Origin: Pedobacter sp. PACM 27299
GTDB taxonomy: Bacteria > Bacteroidota > Bacteroidia > Sphingobacteriales > Sphingobacteriaceae
Direction: 5' to 3'
NCBI RefSeq assembly: GCF_001412655.1
Contig: NZ_CP012996.1
Location: 4,402,001-4,466,000, forward strand
DNA length: 64,000 nt
This document shows, piece by piece, positions 33,488-43,500 of this stretch (positions are counted from its first letter, which is position 1; each line of letters starts with the position of its first letter). The translations under genes and the position numbers were made by a program. Below the pieces are notes generated by a model that saw nothing but the letters and a program-made list of their open reading frames with translations, searched no databases and was not told the DNA's origin.

Positions 33488-34213
33488 ATGGACCATTTCA
33501 AAACTGCGCTCCTAATTGGCATGATCGTCTTACTTTCTGGCTGTGGATTGTTTTTACGCAATAGGAAAACCACGCATGCAGGACTGGAGAGGTACGATTA
33601 TGACTTACCAGTGATACTTTATCCAAGCAGTGTACCGGAGTCTGGCAAGCTGATCTTTGTCCTTTCCGGTGATGGTGGCTGGCTGGACTTTGAAGATGAG
33701 CTCGCCCAGGAGTTTTCCAAAAACGGTTTCCACACCATTGGTTTCAATACGCGGAATTATTTCTGGGAACAGCGGAGTCCAGAAGAACTTTCTAAACACT
33801 TGTTGTTGCTGTTGAGAACCTACCGCAGGAAGTACCATGCGACTGAAATCTACCTCTGCGGTTATTCCTTCGGCGCAGACATCATTCCCTTTGCTTACAA
33901 CCTGCTCCCTGCCCCTGCAAAAAGAAGGATCGCTGCCATCCAGCTTTGCTCGCCTTTTGCCACCAGCGACTTTAAAGTACGTACTGTTGATTTACTCAAT
34001 CTTGGTGGTGATGACAAACCCTACAAGGTAATTCCAGAGGTTGAAAAGATCAGCATTCCCATCCTCTGCTATTATGGGGAGGGAGAAGAACCGAAAGCAT
34101 TAAAAGACATTTCCCTTAAAAATTTCAAACTGATGCTCTTGCCTGGCAGCCACAGCTACGAATTCCCTGCTACTCAAAAGATTGTATCCGGGCTATTGAA
34201 AAAGACGCATTGA
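33488..34213 (+). CDS. VirJ/AcvB-like lipoprotein hydrolase
   Basis: The 241-residue protein carries a lipoprotein signal (Leu-Ser-Gly-Cys, C19). An alpha/beta hydrolase-like fold follows: Leu-Ser-Gly-Asp-Gly-Gly-Trp (59-65), nucleophile S127 in Gly-Tyr-Ser-Phe-Gly-Ala-Asp-Ile-Ile-Pro-Phe, and H222 in Pro-Gly-Ser-His. These match the VirJ/AcvB family, whose members hydrolyse lysyl-phosphatidylglycerol in the periplasm. The activity here is inferred by family only. It diverges from dnaA. No lysyl-phosphatidylglycerol synthase gene is nearby. Confidence 0.78.
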   Translation: MDHFKTALLIGMIVLLSGCGLFLRNRKTTHAGLERYDYDLPVILYPSSVPESGKLIFVLSGDGGWLDFEDELAQEFSKNGFHTIGFNTRNYFWEQRSPEELSKHLLLLLRTYRRKYHATEIYLCGYSFGADIIPFAYNLLPAPAKRRIAAIQLCSPFATSDFKVRTVDLLNLGGDDKPYKVIPEVEKISIPILCYYGEGEEPKALKDISLKNFKLMLLPGSHSYEFPATQKIVSGLLKKTH

Positions 34214-34296
34214 TATCTAGATATAATGATTTCTAAAACATGGATTCATTGCCTTTAATCCATGTGATTTACGAAAAATAGGCTAAATTTGCAGAC

Positions 34297-36213
34297 ATGA
34301 GTACTGTGGATTCCGCCAATGAAATTTTTGACAATGTCATCTCCTTTATAGAATATACCAACCAAAGCATTTTCCTGACCGGGAAAGCCGGAACCGGGAA
34401 AACGACTTTACTGAGGAAAATAAAAGAGACGACAGCGAAAAAAACGGTGATTGTTGCACCAACCGGTGTAGCAGCCATGAATGCCAAAGGCGTAACCATC
34501 AATTCCCTGTTTCAATTGCCTCCGGGATCTTTCTTTCCTGGAGATGTGAACCTGGCCAGTTTAAGAGCCGGCGTTGTATCCATCAAAAGCCTCCTTACAG
34601 AACTCAACTATTCGAAAGAAAGAAAAACATTATTGATGGAGCTGGAGCTCATGATCATTGATGAGGTATCTATGGTGCGCTGTGATGTCATTGATGCGGT
34701 GGATGCGATACTTAAGATGGTCAGAAAAAATGACGCACCCTTTGGCGGCGTACAGCTCTTATTGATCGGAGATCTTTTCCAATTGCCTCCGGTCACCAAA
34801 AGAGAAGACTGGGAATTGCTGAGCAGAATCTATCCCTCCCCTTATTTCTTTGAGGCGACTATCGTGAAGCAAAACCCACTATTGCAAGTGGAGCTGAAAA
34901 AGGTGTTCCGCCAAACAGAACCTGAATTCGTGGATATCCTAAACGACATCAGGAACAACCAGATCGGAGAAGAAAGACTGGCGATCTTAAACCAGCGTTT
35001 TGATCCTTTGTTTAAACAGGCAGCAGGCTCTAACCATATTATCATTACTTCTCATAATGCAGAAGCCAATACCATCAACAATGAAAAAGCAGATGAGCTG
35101 GAAGGTGAAGATTTTGTTTTCGAAGGTCAGGTGGAAGGTACTTTTAGCAACCAGGTATTGCCGGTAGAACAGTCTTTACGCCTCAAAATTGGCGCGCAGG
35201 TAATGTTCATTAAAAATGACACTGGCGACGACCGCAAATTCTACAATGGTAAAATTGGAAAAGTAAAATCAATCATAGGAGAAGAAATTTACATCTCTTT
35301 TCCAGATGAGGAAGAACCTTTATTACTGGAAAGATCGTCATGGCAGTCATTTGAATACAAAGCGAATGAAAACAATGCCATTGTCCAGCAGCAGGTCGGT
35401 GAATTTTTCCAATTCCCGATCAAATTGGCATGGGCGGTAACCATCCATAAGAGTCAGGGCTTAACTTTCGATAGTGCCATTATTGATGCAGGGAACTCCT
35501 TTGTATCCGGGCAGGTATACGTGGCTTTGAGTAGAGTGAGGACCTTAAATGGTTTGATTCTCCGTTCAAAAATCAACAAAGAAAGCCTGCGTTCCAATAT
35601 CGAAGTACTCAACTACATGAAACTGGGGAATGTAGATTCCTTAACGGATTTCCTGGCCGCAGCTCAGGAAAGATATATTATTCATTTGTTCAGCAGTGCT
35701 TTCTCTTTTAATGAACTCACAGATTCATTTGAGAAGTTAAGTGCAGACCATGAGGTCATGAAGTCTACAGATCCGGAATTCAGATCGATGATTGGCAACC
35801 TGAGCAGGTCTATTGAAGCCTTACAGCAGGTCTCCATTCGTTTTCAATCTCAGCTCAGACAGCTTCAAAAAGAGAGTGGTTTGAAAGATCCATCTGCCAT
35901 TCATACCAGGATGGATGCGGCTTATAATTATTTTGCGAAAGAACTCAGCCTGCAAGTCATCAATCTTTTAAACAAGCATATCCGTACCAAACCGAAAAAC
36001 AAGTCAGATCAAAAACTGGTGTCGCTGTTTACACAGCATCGTTTAGTAGCAGACCATAAGATTTATAAGATACGGGCTGCGACAGAGATCGCGGCAAAGC
36101 CGGAACATTGGGAAAATCAGCATGAACTGATGAAAAAGATTCAGGACTTATTGAAAAAGAAAATGAACTCGCCTGGGGCGGCACAAAATGCCACCACCAT
36201 GCAATTGTTCTAA
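34297..36213 (+). CDS. Pif1/RecD-like superfamily 1B DNA helicase
   Basis: The 638-residue protein has Walker A G29-K-A-G-T-G-K-T-T37, Walker B Ile-Ile-Asp-Glu-Val-Ser-Met (120-126), the Gly-Asp-x-x-Gln-Leu-Pro-Pro motif III, and the late Val-Thr-Ile-His-Lys-Ser-Gln-Gly-Leu-Thr-Phe plus Val-Ala-Leu-Ser-Arg-Val-Arg motifs (V, VI) of Pif1-type 5'-3' helicases. The C-terminal third (about 430-638) is helical and Gln/Lys-rich. Such proteins are common in Bacteroidota and probably act on replication or recombination intermediates. It stands alone. Confidence 0.88.
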   Translation: MSTVDSANEIFDNVISFIEYTNQSIFLTGKAGTGKTTLLRKIKETTAKKTVIVAPTGVAAMNAKGVTINSLFQLPPGSFFPGDVNLASLRAGVVSIKSLLTELNYSKERKTLLMELELMIIDEVSMVRCDVIDAVDAILKMVRKNDAPFGGVQLLLIGDLFQLPPVTKREDWELLSRIYPSPYFFEATIVKQNPLLQVELKKVFRQTEPEFVDILNDIRNNQIGEERLAILNQRFDPLFKQAAGSNHIIITSHNAEANTINNEKADELEGEDFVFEGQVEGTFSNQVLPVEQSLRLKIGAQVMFIKNDTGDDRKFYNGKIGKVKSIIGEEIYISFPDEEEPLLLERSSWQSFEYKANENNAIVQQQVGEFFQFPIKLAWAVTIHKSQGLTFDSAIIDAGNSFVSGQVYVALSRVRTLNGLILRSKINKESLRSNIEVLNYMKLGNVDSLTDFLAAAQERYIIHLFSSAFSFNELTDSFEKLSADHEVMKSTDPEFRSMIGNLSRSIEALQQVSIRFQSQLRQLQKESGLKDPSAIHTRMDAAYNYFAKELSLQVINLLNKHIRTKPKNKSDQKLVSLFTQHRLVADHKIYKIRAATEIAAKPEHWENQHELMKKIQDLLKKKMNSPGAAQNATTMQLF

Positions 36214-36226
36214 TGCGATTAGTTTT

Positions 36227-37471
36227 TTAAGCTTGTCCTTTCTTTTTCACCATCACGTTTACCCGATACACGAAGAAACCACAGATTATAATCAGTACAG
36301 AAACTACGATGCCTAAGGTATCGTAATGCTGCAGCGGACTGCTTTTTGTTTCCTGCGTCACAATTAATCCGGCACAAAGGGCAGCTATACCGCCTGCTAA
36401 CTGCTGTAAAGAGGCGTTCACACTCATGAATGCTCCCCTATCTTGCTGATCTGGAATACTCATCGTTAAGGTAGTTGCAGGAATCATCCGGCTCATAATT
36501 CCCATAAACAGGACCGTATTCAAGAGCACCACCTGCCACAAGGGGACTGGTGTCATATTGGTATAAATCAGGATCATGACCACTGCGAGCAAAGAGCCTG
36601 CGCAAAAGATCATAAATTTATCCAGCTTATCACTCAATTTACCAATCAACGGCATCATGATGATGGAACCAAGACCGGTAAACATAAATACCATCGGTAA
36701 TTCCTCCTGACTGATATTGATATTATTGATTAAATAAGCACTTCCAAAAGGCATCAGCATGAATCCTCCGACGCTTAAAAAAGCTGTGGCGAGGAATCCG
36801 GTTTGATAGGATGGATTGGTAACCGCATGCCAAAGGTGTAAAAAGGCATTTTTATCCGATTGAATGGCCAGGTGTTTATCGATGGGTTTCACCTTAAACA
36901 GCACTGTTAATGCGATTCCAATGGCCAATAGTACAATCATGTAAAAAGCGGCATGCCAACCCCAGATATTCGCCAGGTAAAGGCCGATAGGAATTCCTAA
37001 AATCTGACTGGCAGCAAAAGCCATTTGTACAAATCCCATCACCCTGCCGCGTTGATGAACCGCAAAAAGATCGGTAACGATGGTCATAGAAATCGCGCCA
37101 ATTACACCGCCAAACAGGCCAGTTATAATTCTAGCACCTAATAACATCTCATAAGTGGTAGACATGGCGCAGCACAAAGTACCGACGATAAATCCAGTAT
37201 AGAAAAATAGCAATAGCTTTTTACGGTCAAATTTGTCGGCAAAACCGGCGGCTAAAATCCCGGAAGCTCCCGCACTAAAAGCGTAAGAAGAAACCACGAG
37301 GCCGAAACCTTTTGGCGTAATCGACAAAGATTTCATCAGGAAATCACCCAATGGGGCAAGCACCATAAAATCCAGTACGATGGTAAATTGCAGCAAGGCC
37401 AGTAAGACAATGACTAGTTTTTGATAACCAGAGAACGGCGGCGCAATCTGGCTGGCTATATTTTGTTCCAT
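36227..37471 (-). CDS. MFS transporter, drug efflux (DHA1) type
   Basis: A 414-residue protein with 12 hydrophobic segments. The loop between helices 2 and 3 has Gly-x-x-Ala-Asp-Lys-Phe-Asp-Arg-Lys-Lys, the MFS motif A. Helix 5 has the Gly-Ile-Pro-Ile-Gly of antiporters. It is the last gene of a three-gene operon with a TetR regulator and a 74-residue protein (gaps 2 and 9 bases), the usual layout of an inducible efflux pump. Substrates are unknown. Confidence 0.87.
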   Translation of the reverse strand: MEQNIASQIAPPFSGYQKLVIVLLALLQFTIVLDFMVLAPLGDFLMKSLSITPKGFGLVVSSYAFSAGASGILAAGFADKFDRKKLLLFFYTGFIVGTLCCAMSTTYEMLLGARIITGLFGGVIGAISMTIVTDLFAVHQRGRVMGFVQMAFAASQILGIPIGLYLANIWGWHAAFYMIVLLAIGIALTVLFKVKPIDKHLAIQSDKNAFLHLWHAVTNPSYQTGFLATAFLSVGGFMLMPFGSAYLINNINISQEELPMVFMFTGLGSIIMMPLIGKLSDKLDKFMIFCAGSLLAVVMILIYTNMTPVPLWQVVLLNTVLFMGIMSRMIPATTLTMSIPDQQDRGAFMSVNASLQQLAGGIAALCAGLIVTQETKSSPLQHYDTLGIVVSVLIIICGFFVYRVNVMVKKKGQA

Positions 37472-37473
37472 TT

Positions 37474-37698
37474 TTAAATTAATTCTTCGCAGTGGTAACC
37501 ATGTTGGCTAACCAATGCAATCACATCGTTTAGCTGCAGCTCATTTGAAACAATTCTGAGTACGCAATCCACATCTTCCTGATCTACGCTCCATTGGTTA
37601 ATTTCATTTTGCTGCATCAGCTGTATCATAAATTGTTTGTCACTTTCTGTGCGGATATTCGTTTTGAATAACAACACGTTTAATCCATTAATTTCCAT
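37474..37698 (-). CDS. Small HMA-like ferredoxin-fold protein without Cys pair
   Basis: The 74-residue protein has a beta-alpha-beta-beta-alpha-beta pattern: Val-Leu-Leu-Phe-Lys-Thr-Asn at strand 1, a Gln/Glu-rich helix, Cys-Val-Leu-Arg-Ile-Val at strand 3 and a final Tyr-His-Cys-Glu-Glu-Leu. This resembles heavy-metal-associated domains, but strand 1 lacks the Met-x-Cys-x-x-Cys metal site. It sits between TetR and MFS genes. A ligand-sensing or pump-modulating role is conceivable but not shown. Confidence 0.55.
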   Translation of the reverse strand: MEINGLNVLLFKTNIRTESDKQFMIQLMQQNEINQWSVDQEDVDCVLRIVSNELQLNDVIALVSQHGYHCEELI

Positions 37699-37707
37699 GT
37701 TGGTGGT

Positions 37708-38298
37708 TTATTTTTTAAAAGCTTTCAATACTAACTCAAAAGAAGACCAAAGGATTTCATCAGTCAGGATGAAGGGCCTCCCGCCAATGCTTCGTCCTTC
37801 GTTATGAAAACGAACCAAGGCATATAGGGGACCGAAAGCAACCGACCAGTAGGTTTCCATAGGCATGGCATCAACCTCTCCTTTGGCCACTGCCCGCTCC
37901 ATAAATACACCCAGGGTTTGCCTGAATGTTTCTGTCATGGTTTCGAAAATCTTTTCCTGATAGGTAGAAGTTCGGAGCTGTTCAATCATCTGACAGGTCA
38001 AGGGGTTTTCCAGCATCGCCTTTGCGCGGTTTTTCCATTGATGTCTCAACCCGTCGGCAAAAGAAAACTCAGGGTCAAAGCCCTCCAGCATCATACTGCT
38101 GATCTTTTTAGTCTCTTCAAGACCTATCTGGAGGATCAGGTCATCCTTATCCTTATAATAAATGTATAAAGTGGCCACAGAAATGCTACAGGATTTTGCC
38201 AGTTTAGCCATGGTAAAGCCTTCAAAACCGACTTTCACCAACAGCGCCACAGCCTTCTCCTTAACCAGCTCAATTTTATTTACATCTCTGATTCTCAT
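37708..38298 (-). CDS. TetR-family transcriptional repressor
   Basis: I start at the ATG at 38296-38298 (Met-Arg-Ile-Arg-Asp), because a longer reading to 38337 would run through the operator palindrome; 196 residues. The N-terminal HTH is typical (about 20-45: Phe-Thr-Met-Ala-Lys-Leu-Ala-Lys, then Val-Ala-Thr-Leu-Tyr-Ile-Tyr-Tyr-Lys-Asp-Lys). The C-terminal helices form the ligand pocket. It probably represses its own operon (tetR, small protein, MFS pump) until a drug binds. Confidence 0.88.
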   Translation of the reverse strand: MRIRDVNKIELVKEKAVALLVKVGFEGFTMAKLAKSCSISVATLYIYYKDKDDLILQIGLEETKKISSMMLEGFDPEFSFADGLRHQWKNRAKAMLENPLTCQMIEQLRTSTYQEKIFETMTETFRQTLGVFMERAVAKGEVDAMPMETYWSVAFGPLYALVRFHNEGRSIGGRPFILTDEILWSSFELVLKAFKK

Positions 38299-38322
38299 TC
38301 TTTTGTTATTGGGTAACAAATA

Positions 38323-38340
38323 TAAATGAATATTCATTTA
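38323..38340 (-). promoter_or_regulatory. TetR-type operator palindrome
   Basis: Perfect 18-base palindrome TAAATGAATATTCATTTA, 25 bases upstream of the chosen tetR start. Size and position fit an operator for the repressor encoded downstream. Confidence 0.65.
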
Positions 38341-38374
38341 GTTATGAAAAGAATTAAAAATAATTTTTTGTCCA

Positions 38375-38404
38375 TAAAAAAACCCGGCCTATATAGGCCG
38401 GGCT
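38375..38404 (-). terminator. Intrinsic terminator
   Basis: GC-rich stem CCCGGCCT / AGGCCGGG (38383-38390, 38395-38402) with a 4-base loop and a T run on the minus strand. It ends the 63-residue gene at 38445-38636. Confidence 0.8.
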
Positions 38405-38444
38405 GATGTTTTTTAGATACAGTAATTGTATCTTTTTTTATTTC

Positions 38445-38636
38445 TTATCCCTCAATGGCATCAGCCAGGCTGGAACCATCCTTGGTCAGTACTTGAAAAT
38501 GATTGTCTTTTGATAACTTTAATAATTGATGGATAAAGGCAGTTGCATTAGGATAAACGGTCTTGTCGAACTTTAAAATAGTTTCAATTTTGTTTACTGC
38601 ATTTACATACTCGTCGGTTATTTCTTTTTGATTCAT
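38445..38636 (-). CDS. Small hypothetical protein
   Basis: A 63-residue soluble, helical protein (Met-Asn-Gln-Lys-Glu-Ile-Thr-Asp-Glu-Tyr, then Asn-Ala-Thr-Ala-Phe-Ile-His-Gln-Leu-Leu-Lys-Leu) without a signal peptide. A strong terminator 40 bases past its stop supports a real transcript. Family not recognised. Confidence 0.5.
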   Translation of the reverse strand: MNQKEITDEYVNAVNKIETILKFDKTVYPNATAFIHQLLKLSKDNHFQVLTKDGSSLADAIEG

Positions 38637-38814
38637 AACAGTTTTAAATTTAAGGTGAGATTTGATTAAAGAGGTGCAAAATTCAGGCCATCTCCTATAT
38701 TTTATGTATCAAATTATTGTTACTCAACATTTTCCCGTTTTTCAAAAACCTTCATCACTTTTTATTGTTGTTGAAAGATATTCCTGATGGTGTCTTGGCC
38801 AAAAGATTCAATTT

Positions 38815-39828
38815 ATGATTCAACAACAAGGTAAATCAATTCACAAAAAAGTGAATCATTCCATGGAGCCAAAAAACGCTATCGGTTTTTTCACCCGATT
38901 CAACTCTAAAATCGGCATCCTTCTCCTGAATTCATTATCCAGGCTTCCTTTTCCTTTGCTTTATTTGTTTTCAGACTTCCTATACCTTGTCATTTACAAA
39001 GCTGCTGGCTATAGAAAATCAGTGGTTCGGAAAAACCTGCGCAATGCCTATCCTGACAAAAGCGCTGCAGCATTAAAAACCATAGAAATTGCTAATTATA
39101 GATACCTGTCTAGAATCATGGTGGAGATCTTCAAAATGCGTACGCTCTCTGAAAAAGAGCTGAGCCGCCGTGTAAGATTCAAAAACATAACACTGGTTGC
39201 CAAACATCTGGATCAGGGCCAAAGTATTCTGATCTGCTCCCCACATTACGGAAATTGGGAATGGTCTGTACTGGCTATGGCTTTACACGTTAAAGCGCAC
39301 ATTTACACCATTTACAAACCACTAAGTAACCCGCTGTTCGACAAATGGTTTTACCAGACCCGGAACCGGTATGGCAATACCATGGTTCCCATGCGCCATA
39401 CTTTGAGGGCGATCAAAGACAGTGAAAATGAAACCTCCATATTCTGTTTCGCCAATGATCAGGCGCCACCAAAGGAAGAATCTCACCATTGGGTGGATTT
39501 CCTGAATCAGCCCACGGCCTTCCACCTTGGCGTAGAGAAGATTGCACAAAGAACAAAACGTCCGGTTTTTTACGCAGCAATGAAAACGATTAAAAAGGGA
39601 TTTTATGAGATTGACTTTGCAGCGATCTCCTTAAGTCCGGAACAGACCAAACCTTTAGAAATCACAAAAACTTACGCGAGAAAATTAGAAGAAACACTAA
39701 ATGAAGCTCCTCCTTATTGGCTTTGGACTCACAAACGATGGAAACATCAGCCGGAAGCCAATCAAACAGAAAACATACAGATGGAAAGAATTTTAAATAT
39801 AAACGACTCAACATCCCAGTTTGTATAA
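38815..39828 (+). CDS. LpxL/HtrB-type lipid A acyltransferase
   Basis: The protein has an N-terminal membrane helix (about 35-60), then the acyltransferase centre H144-Tyr-Gly-Asn-Trp-E149 (HxxxxE) in Cys-Ser-Pro-His-Tyr-Gly-Asn-Trp-Glu-Trp. Later come Phe-Ala-Asn-Asp-Gln-Ala-Pro-Pro and Trp-Thr-His-Lys-Arg-Trp, typical of Bacteroidota lauroyl-transferase homologues. It would add a secondary acyl chain to lipid A at the inner-membrane face. The start may be the later Met17 (38863). The final codons lie in a terminator stem. Confidence 0.85.
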   Translation: MIQQQGKSIHKKVNHSMEPKNAIGFFTRFNSKIGILLLNSLSRLPFPLLYLFSDFLYLVIYKAAGYRKSVVRKNLRNAYPDKSAAALKTIEIANYRYLSRIMVEIFKMRTLSEKELSRRVRFKNITLVAKHLDQGQSILICSPHYGNWEWSVLAMALHVKAHIYTIYKPLSNPLFDKWFYQTRNRYGNTMVPMRHTLRAIKDSENETSIFCFANDQAPPKEESHHWVDFLNQPTAFHLGVEKIAQRTKRPVFYAAMKTIKKGFYEIDFAAISLSPEQTKPLEITKTYARKLEETLNEAPPYWLWTHKRWKHQPEANQTENIQMERILNINDSTSQFV

Positions 39829-39860
39829 ACCTATACAGCGGGATGTTGAGTCGTTTATTT
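39801..39860. terminator. Bidirectional terminator overlapping the acyltransferase 3' end
   Basis: A perfect 17-base stem (39801-39817 with 39840-39856, AAACGACTCAACATCCC) has its left arm inside the last eight or so codons of the acyltransferase gene and a T run at its end. It also faces the stop of the convergent TPR gene. Confidence 0.8.
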
Positions 39861-39879
39861 ATAATTTGCCAGAAGAACT

Positions 39880-40347
39880 CTAGCCTTGTGCTTTTAACTC
39901 TACATTGGCTTTTAAGAAGTCAAAATATTTGTCTTCTTCACCATAGAAGATACCGTCTGGTTCTAGTAAATAAGCTTTTAAAAGATAGTCTTTCGTTTTT
40001 TCTTTATCGCCTTGCTCCAAGTAACATTCTCCTAAACGCAGCATGATAAAAGGGTTGCCATTTACATCTTCTTTGGTATTGCTTTTCGCAATTTCGAAAA
40101 AGCGCAATGCTTTTTTGAAATCATCCTGAAGAAAATAAGCATCTCCTATAGAAGCATTCAACCAAACACTTTGGATATATTCATTTTGAGGCTCAGGAAT
40201 TAAAGCCAATGCTTCTTCCCATGCGCCGATAGCACTATCAAAATCATCCTCATCAATATATTCATTTCCAATTTCTGAAAGCTTTAGGATCTCATCCGCT
40301 ACCTCGGTAGAAAGCTCTGGGGTTGCACCATTTACTGCTTCACTCAT
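39880..40347 (-). CDS. Tetratricopeptide-repeat protein
   Basis: The 155-residue acidic protein has three TPR-like helix pairs (about 22-55, 58-92 and 95-130), with Ala-Tyr-Phe-Leu and Gly-Glu-Cys-Tyr-Leu-Glu-Gln-Gly at repeat turns. No signal peptide, so probably a cytoplasmic scaffold. No partner is evident. Confidence 0.75.
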   Translation of the reverse strand: MSEAVNGATPELSTEVADEILKLSEIGNEYIDEDDFDSAIGAWEEALALIPEPQNEYIQSVWLNASIGDAYFLQDDFKKALRFFEIAKSNTKEDVNGNPFIMLRLGECYLEQGDKEKTKDYLLKAYLLEPDGIFYGEEDKYFDFLKANVELKAQG

Positions 40348-40512
40348 AATCTTATCTTTAAATTTTCAGGCATCATAGCATGCCCGTTACAAATACAATA
40401 TTCGGCTTTTTTTTGGGGAATCCCATTCTCCAGCCGATTTTCTCTCTTGAATTTCCCCCATCTACACTTAAATACATCCAATTTACCGATATGTTTTTAA
40501 GCCATAAAGAAT

Positions 40513-40520
40513 TACCTTTG
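40513..40520 (+). promoter_or_regulatory. Probable -7 box of the AsmA-like gene
   Basis: TACCTTTG matches TAnnTTTG. The TTG start codon lies 29 bases downstream, so the leader would be short. Confidence 0.4.
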
Positions 40521-40549
40521 CCGCTTAATACCTTAATATACACACAAGT

Positions 40550-43500
40550 TTGAAAAAAGTTCTTAAAATTACGGGGATCACCCTCTCCGCTATCGTATTG
40601 CTCTTATTTATTGTCCCTTACCTGATGCCCAAAACCATTTCCAAAACCGTGGAAAAATGGGTGAATGGGAATATAAAAGGAGAAGTCCATTTTGAAGACA
40701 GTAGTTTATCCTTCTTCAGGCACTTCCCTTCCTTAACTTTAAGTCTGCAGAATTTCACCTTAAAAGGCTCAGCACCATTTCAACAGGATACCTTGTTGCA
40801 CACTAAGGAACTTGCCTTCAGAGTGGATCTGAGTACGGTATTTTCAGATCAGATTAAAATTGATCAGGTTTTTATTAATGAAGCCGATATCCATGTGAAA
40901 GTAGATGAAAAAGGAAATGCCAATTACAATGTGTATGAAAGCAAGCCGGATAGCACGCAAAAAGCACCGGAAAATAGCAATACCGCCATTAAAATCGAGG
41001 GGATCTTTATCAAAAAAAGTAACCTGACTTATAATGACCAATCGGTACCCATGCTGATCAGCGCCAAAGGTTTAAACTATTCCGGACAAGGCGATTTTAG
41101 CAAGGCGATCTTTGACCTGAAAAGTCAGGCCAATATAGACAGCCTGGATGTGGTATATGCGGGTTCTCCTTACCTACTGGGTAAAAAAATCAATGCCAAA
41201 TTGCTGACTAAGATCAACACCAATTCACTGGATTTGATGTTTGATGAAAATGATTTACAAATCAACTCTTTACCTATTCATTTTGTTGGCCGTTTCTCTT
41301 TTATTAAAGATGGCTACGACATCAATTTCAAAACGAAAGCAAAAGAAACGGATCTGCACAATATCTTTTCGGCCTTGCCTCCAGAGGTAGCCAGCCGGGT
41401 AGAAAAAACAAACATCAAGGGTTATGCAGAAATTGAAGCTTCTTTAATCGGTAAGTACCTGGCGAAAAGCAACACTATGCCTACGGCAACTTTCAATATG
41501 AAAATCCGAGACGGTGAAATTTCTAACCCTAAAGCTCCGGAATCCATCAGTAAATTATACCTGAATCTGCAGACGAAGTTACCAAGTTTAAACATGGACA
41601 GCCTCAGCATCAATATGGACAGCCTGTATTTTAATATGGGTAAAGACCATTTGAGTTCTGTGGTCAAGTTAAACGGCCTGGTAAGCCCTGAGATCTACAT
41701 TAAAACCCGCGCCTCCATTGATCTTGAAAAATGGGGCAAGATTTTCAGTGTAGACCTGATCAGAGGTCATTATGATATCGATTTACATGCAGATGGAAAA
41801 TACAGCAAAAAAGTAGTAAGAAGTGGTATCAGAAAAGTAGATACTGTAATTGCCAGCATCCCTAAATTTCGCCTGTTTTCTAAAGTAACCAACGGCTATT
41901 TTAAATTCGCTTCTTTACCCGCAGCAATCGATAAGATTAATTTCAGTATCAATGGCCAGAATCCTGACGGAAACTACAAAAATACGAAGATTGAAATCAG
42001 TAATATCGACATTCAGGCTTTGAGCAGCTATATTCGTGGATCGGCAAAACTGCAAACCGCAGAAAACATGCCGGTGGATGTGCAGCTCCAATCTATGGTC
42101 AATTTTGCAGAAATCAAGAATTTCTACCCTTTAAAAGATTTAGAATTGAACGGAGAACTTCATGTAGATCTGCAAAGTAAAGGAGGCTACAATAAGCTTA
42201 AAAAACTATTCCCGGTCACTACTGCTTCGATTCAACTGGCTAACGGGAGGATTAAAACTGCGCATTTGGATCAGCCTTTAGAGAAAATCGTAATTGATGC
42301 CGCATTGGTCAATAAGGATGGTAAACTAAAAGGCACTCAATTAAATATCAAACCGATTTCATTTCAAATGGCTGGACAGCCCTTCATGCTGAAAGCAGAT
42401 GTGAAGAATTTTGAAAATGTGGCTTACCATATCAGCTCAAAGGGAACCATTGACATCGGGAAAATGTACCAGTTATTTGCTGTAAAAGGATACCAGATAA
42501 AAGGTTCTATTTTCAGCAATGTTTCTTTTAACGGATTACAAAGTGACGCCATGAACGGACGTTACCATAAATTGAATAACCATGGGCGTGTGGTGATCAA
42601 ATCCTTAAACCTGGAATCCGATCTGTTTCCAAAAACGTTCCTGATCCGAAATGGTGTCTTCTCTTTTGCGCAGGATAAGATGAAGTTTGAAAACTTTCAG
42701 GCCAGTTATGGTCGATCCAATATCAGCATGAAAGGCCATCTGGGCAATATCATCAATTATGTATTGTCTGATAAAGCAAAACTAACCGGAAACTTTAGCA
42801 TGGATACGAAGGCTTTATATGCCGACGAGTTTATGGCCTATAATGGCGTTCCGGTGGAGGCATCAGGCAAAGCTATGCCGAGTAACGGGGTGATCATCAT
42901 CCCTGGCAATCTGGATGTGGAGCTCCTTGCAAATGCAGGTACCGTTTATTACAACGACCTTAAAATTAAAGATGCAAAAGGCACATTGGCGCTCAATAAC
43001 GGTGTGATGTCATTAAAACAGGCCAGCTTCAACCTGATTGATGCGCCGGTAGTGATGGATGCGACTTATAAAAGCTTAAGTCCAAAATCGGCAACATTCG
43101 ATTATCACCTGACGGCCAAAGAATTCGATATTGCGAAAGCTTATAAAGAGATCAAATTATTCCGGGAAATGGCTACTTCTGCCGGGAAAATGAAAGGAGT
43201 GATTGGCCTGGACTACCAGCTTTCGGGTAAACTGAATCAGGACATGTTCCCTGTCTTCCCTTCTTTAAAAGGCGCAGGTCTCCTCTCGGTAAAGAAAATC
43301 AGCATGAGTGGATTTAAGCTGATGAATGCGATAGGAAAAGCGACCAAAAGGGATAGTTTGAGCAATCCGGATCTTTCTGAGATCAATATCAAAAGCACTA
43401 TTAACAACAACATCATTACCATTGAGAGGTTTAAGATGCGTGTTGCGGGCTTCAGACCACGTTTTGAGGGCCAGGTGAGCTTTGATGGGCGCTTAAACTT

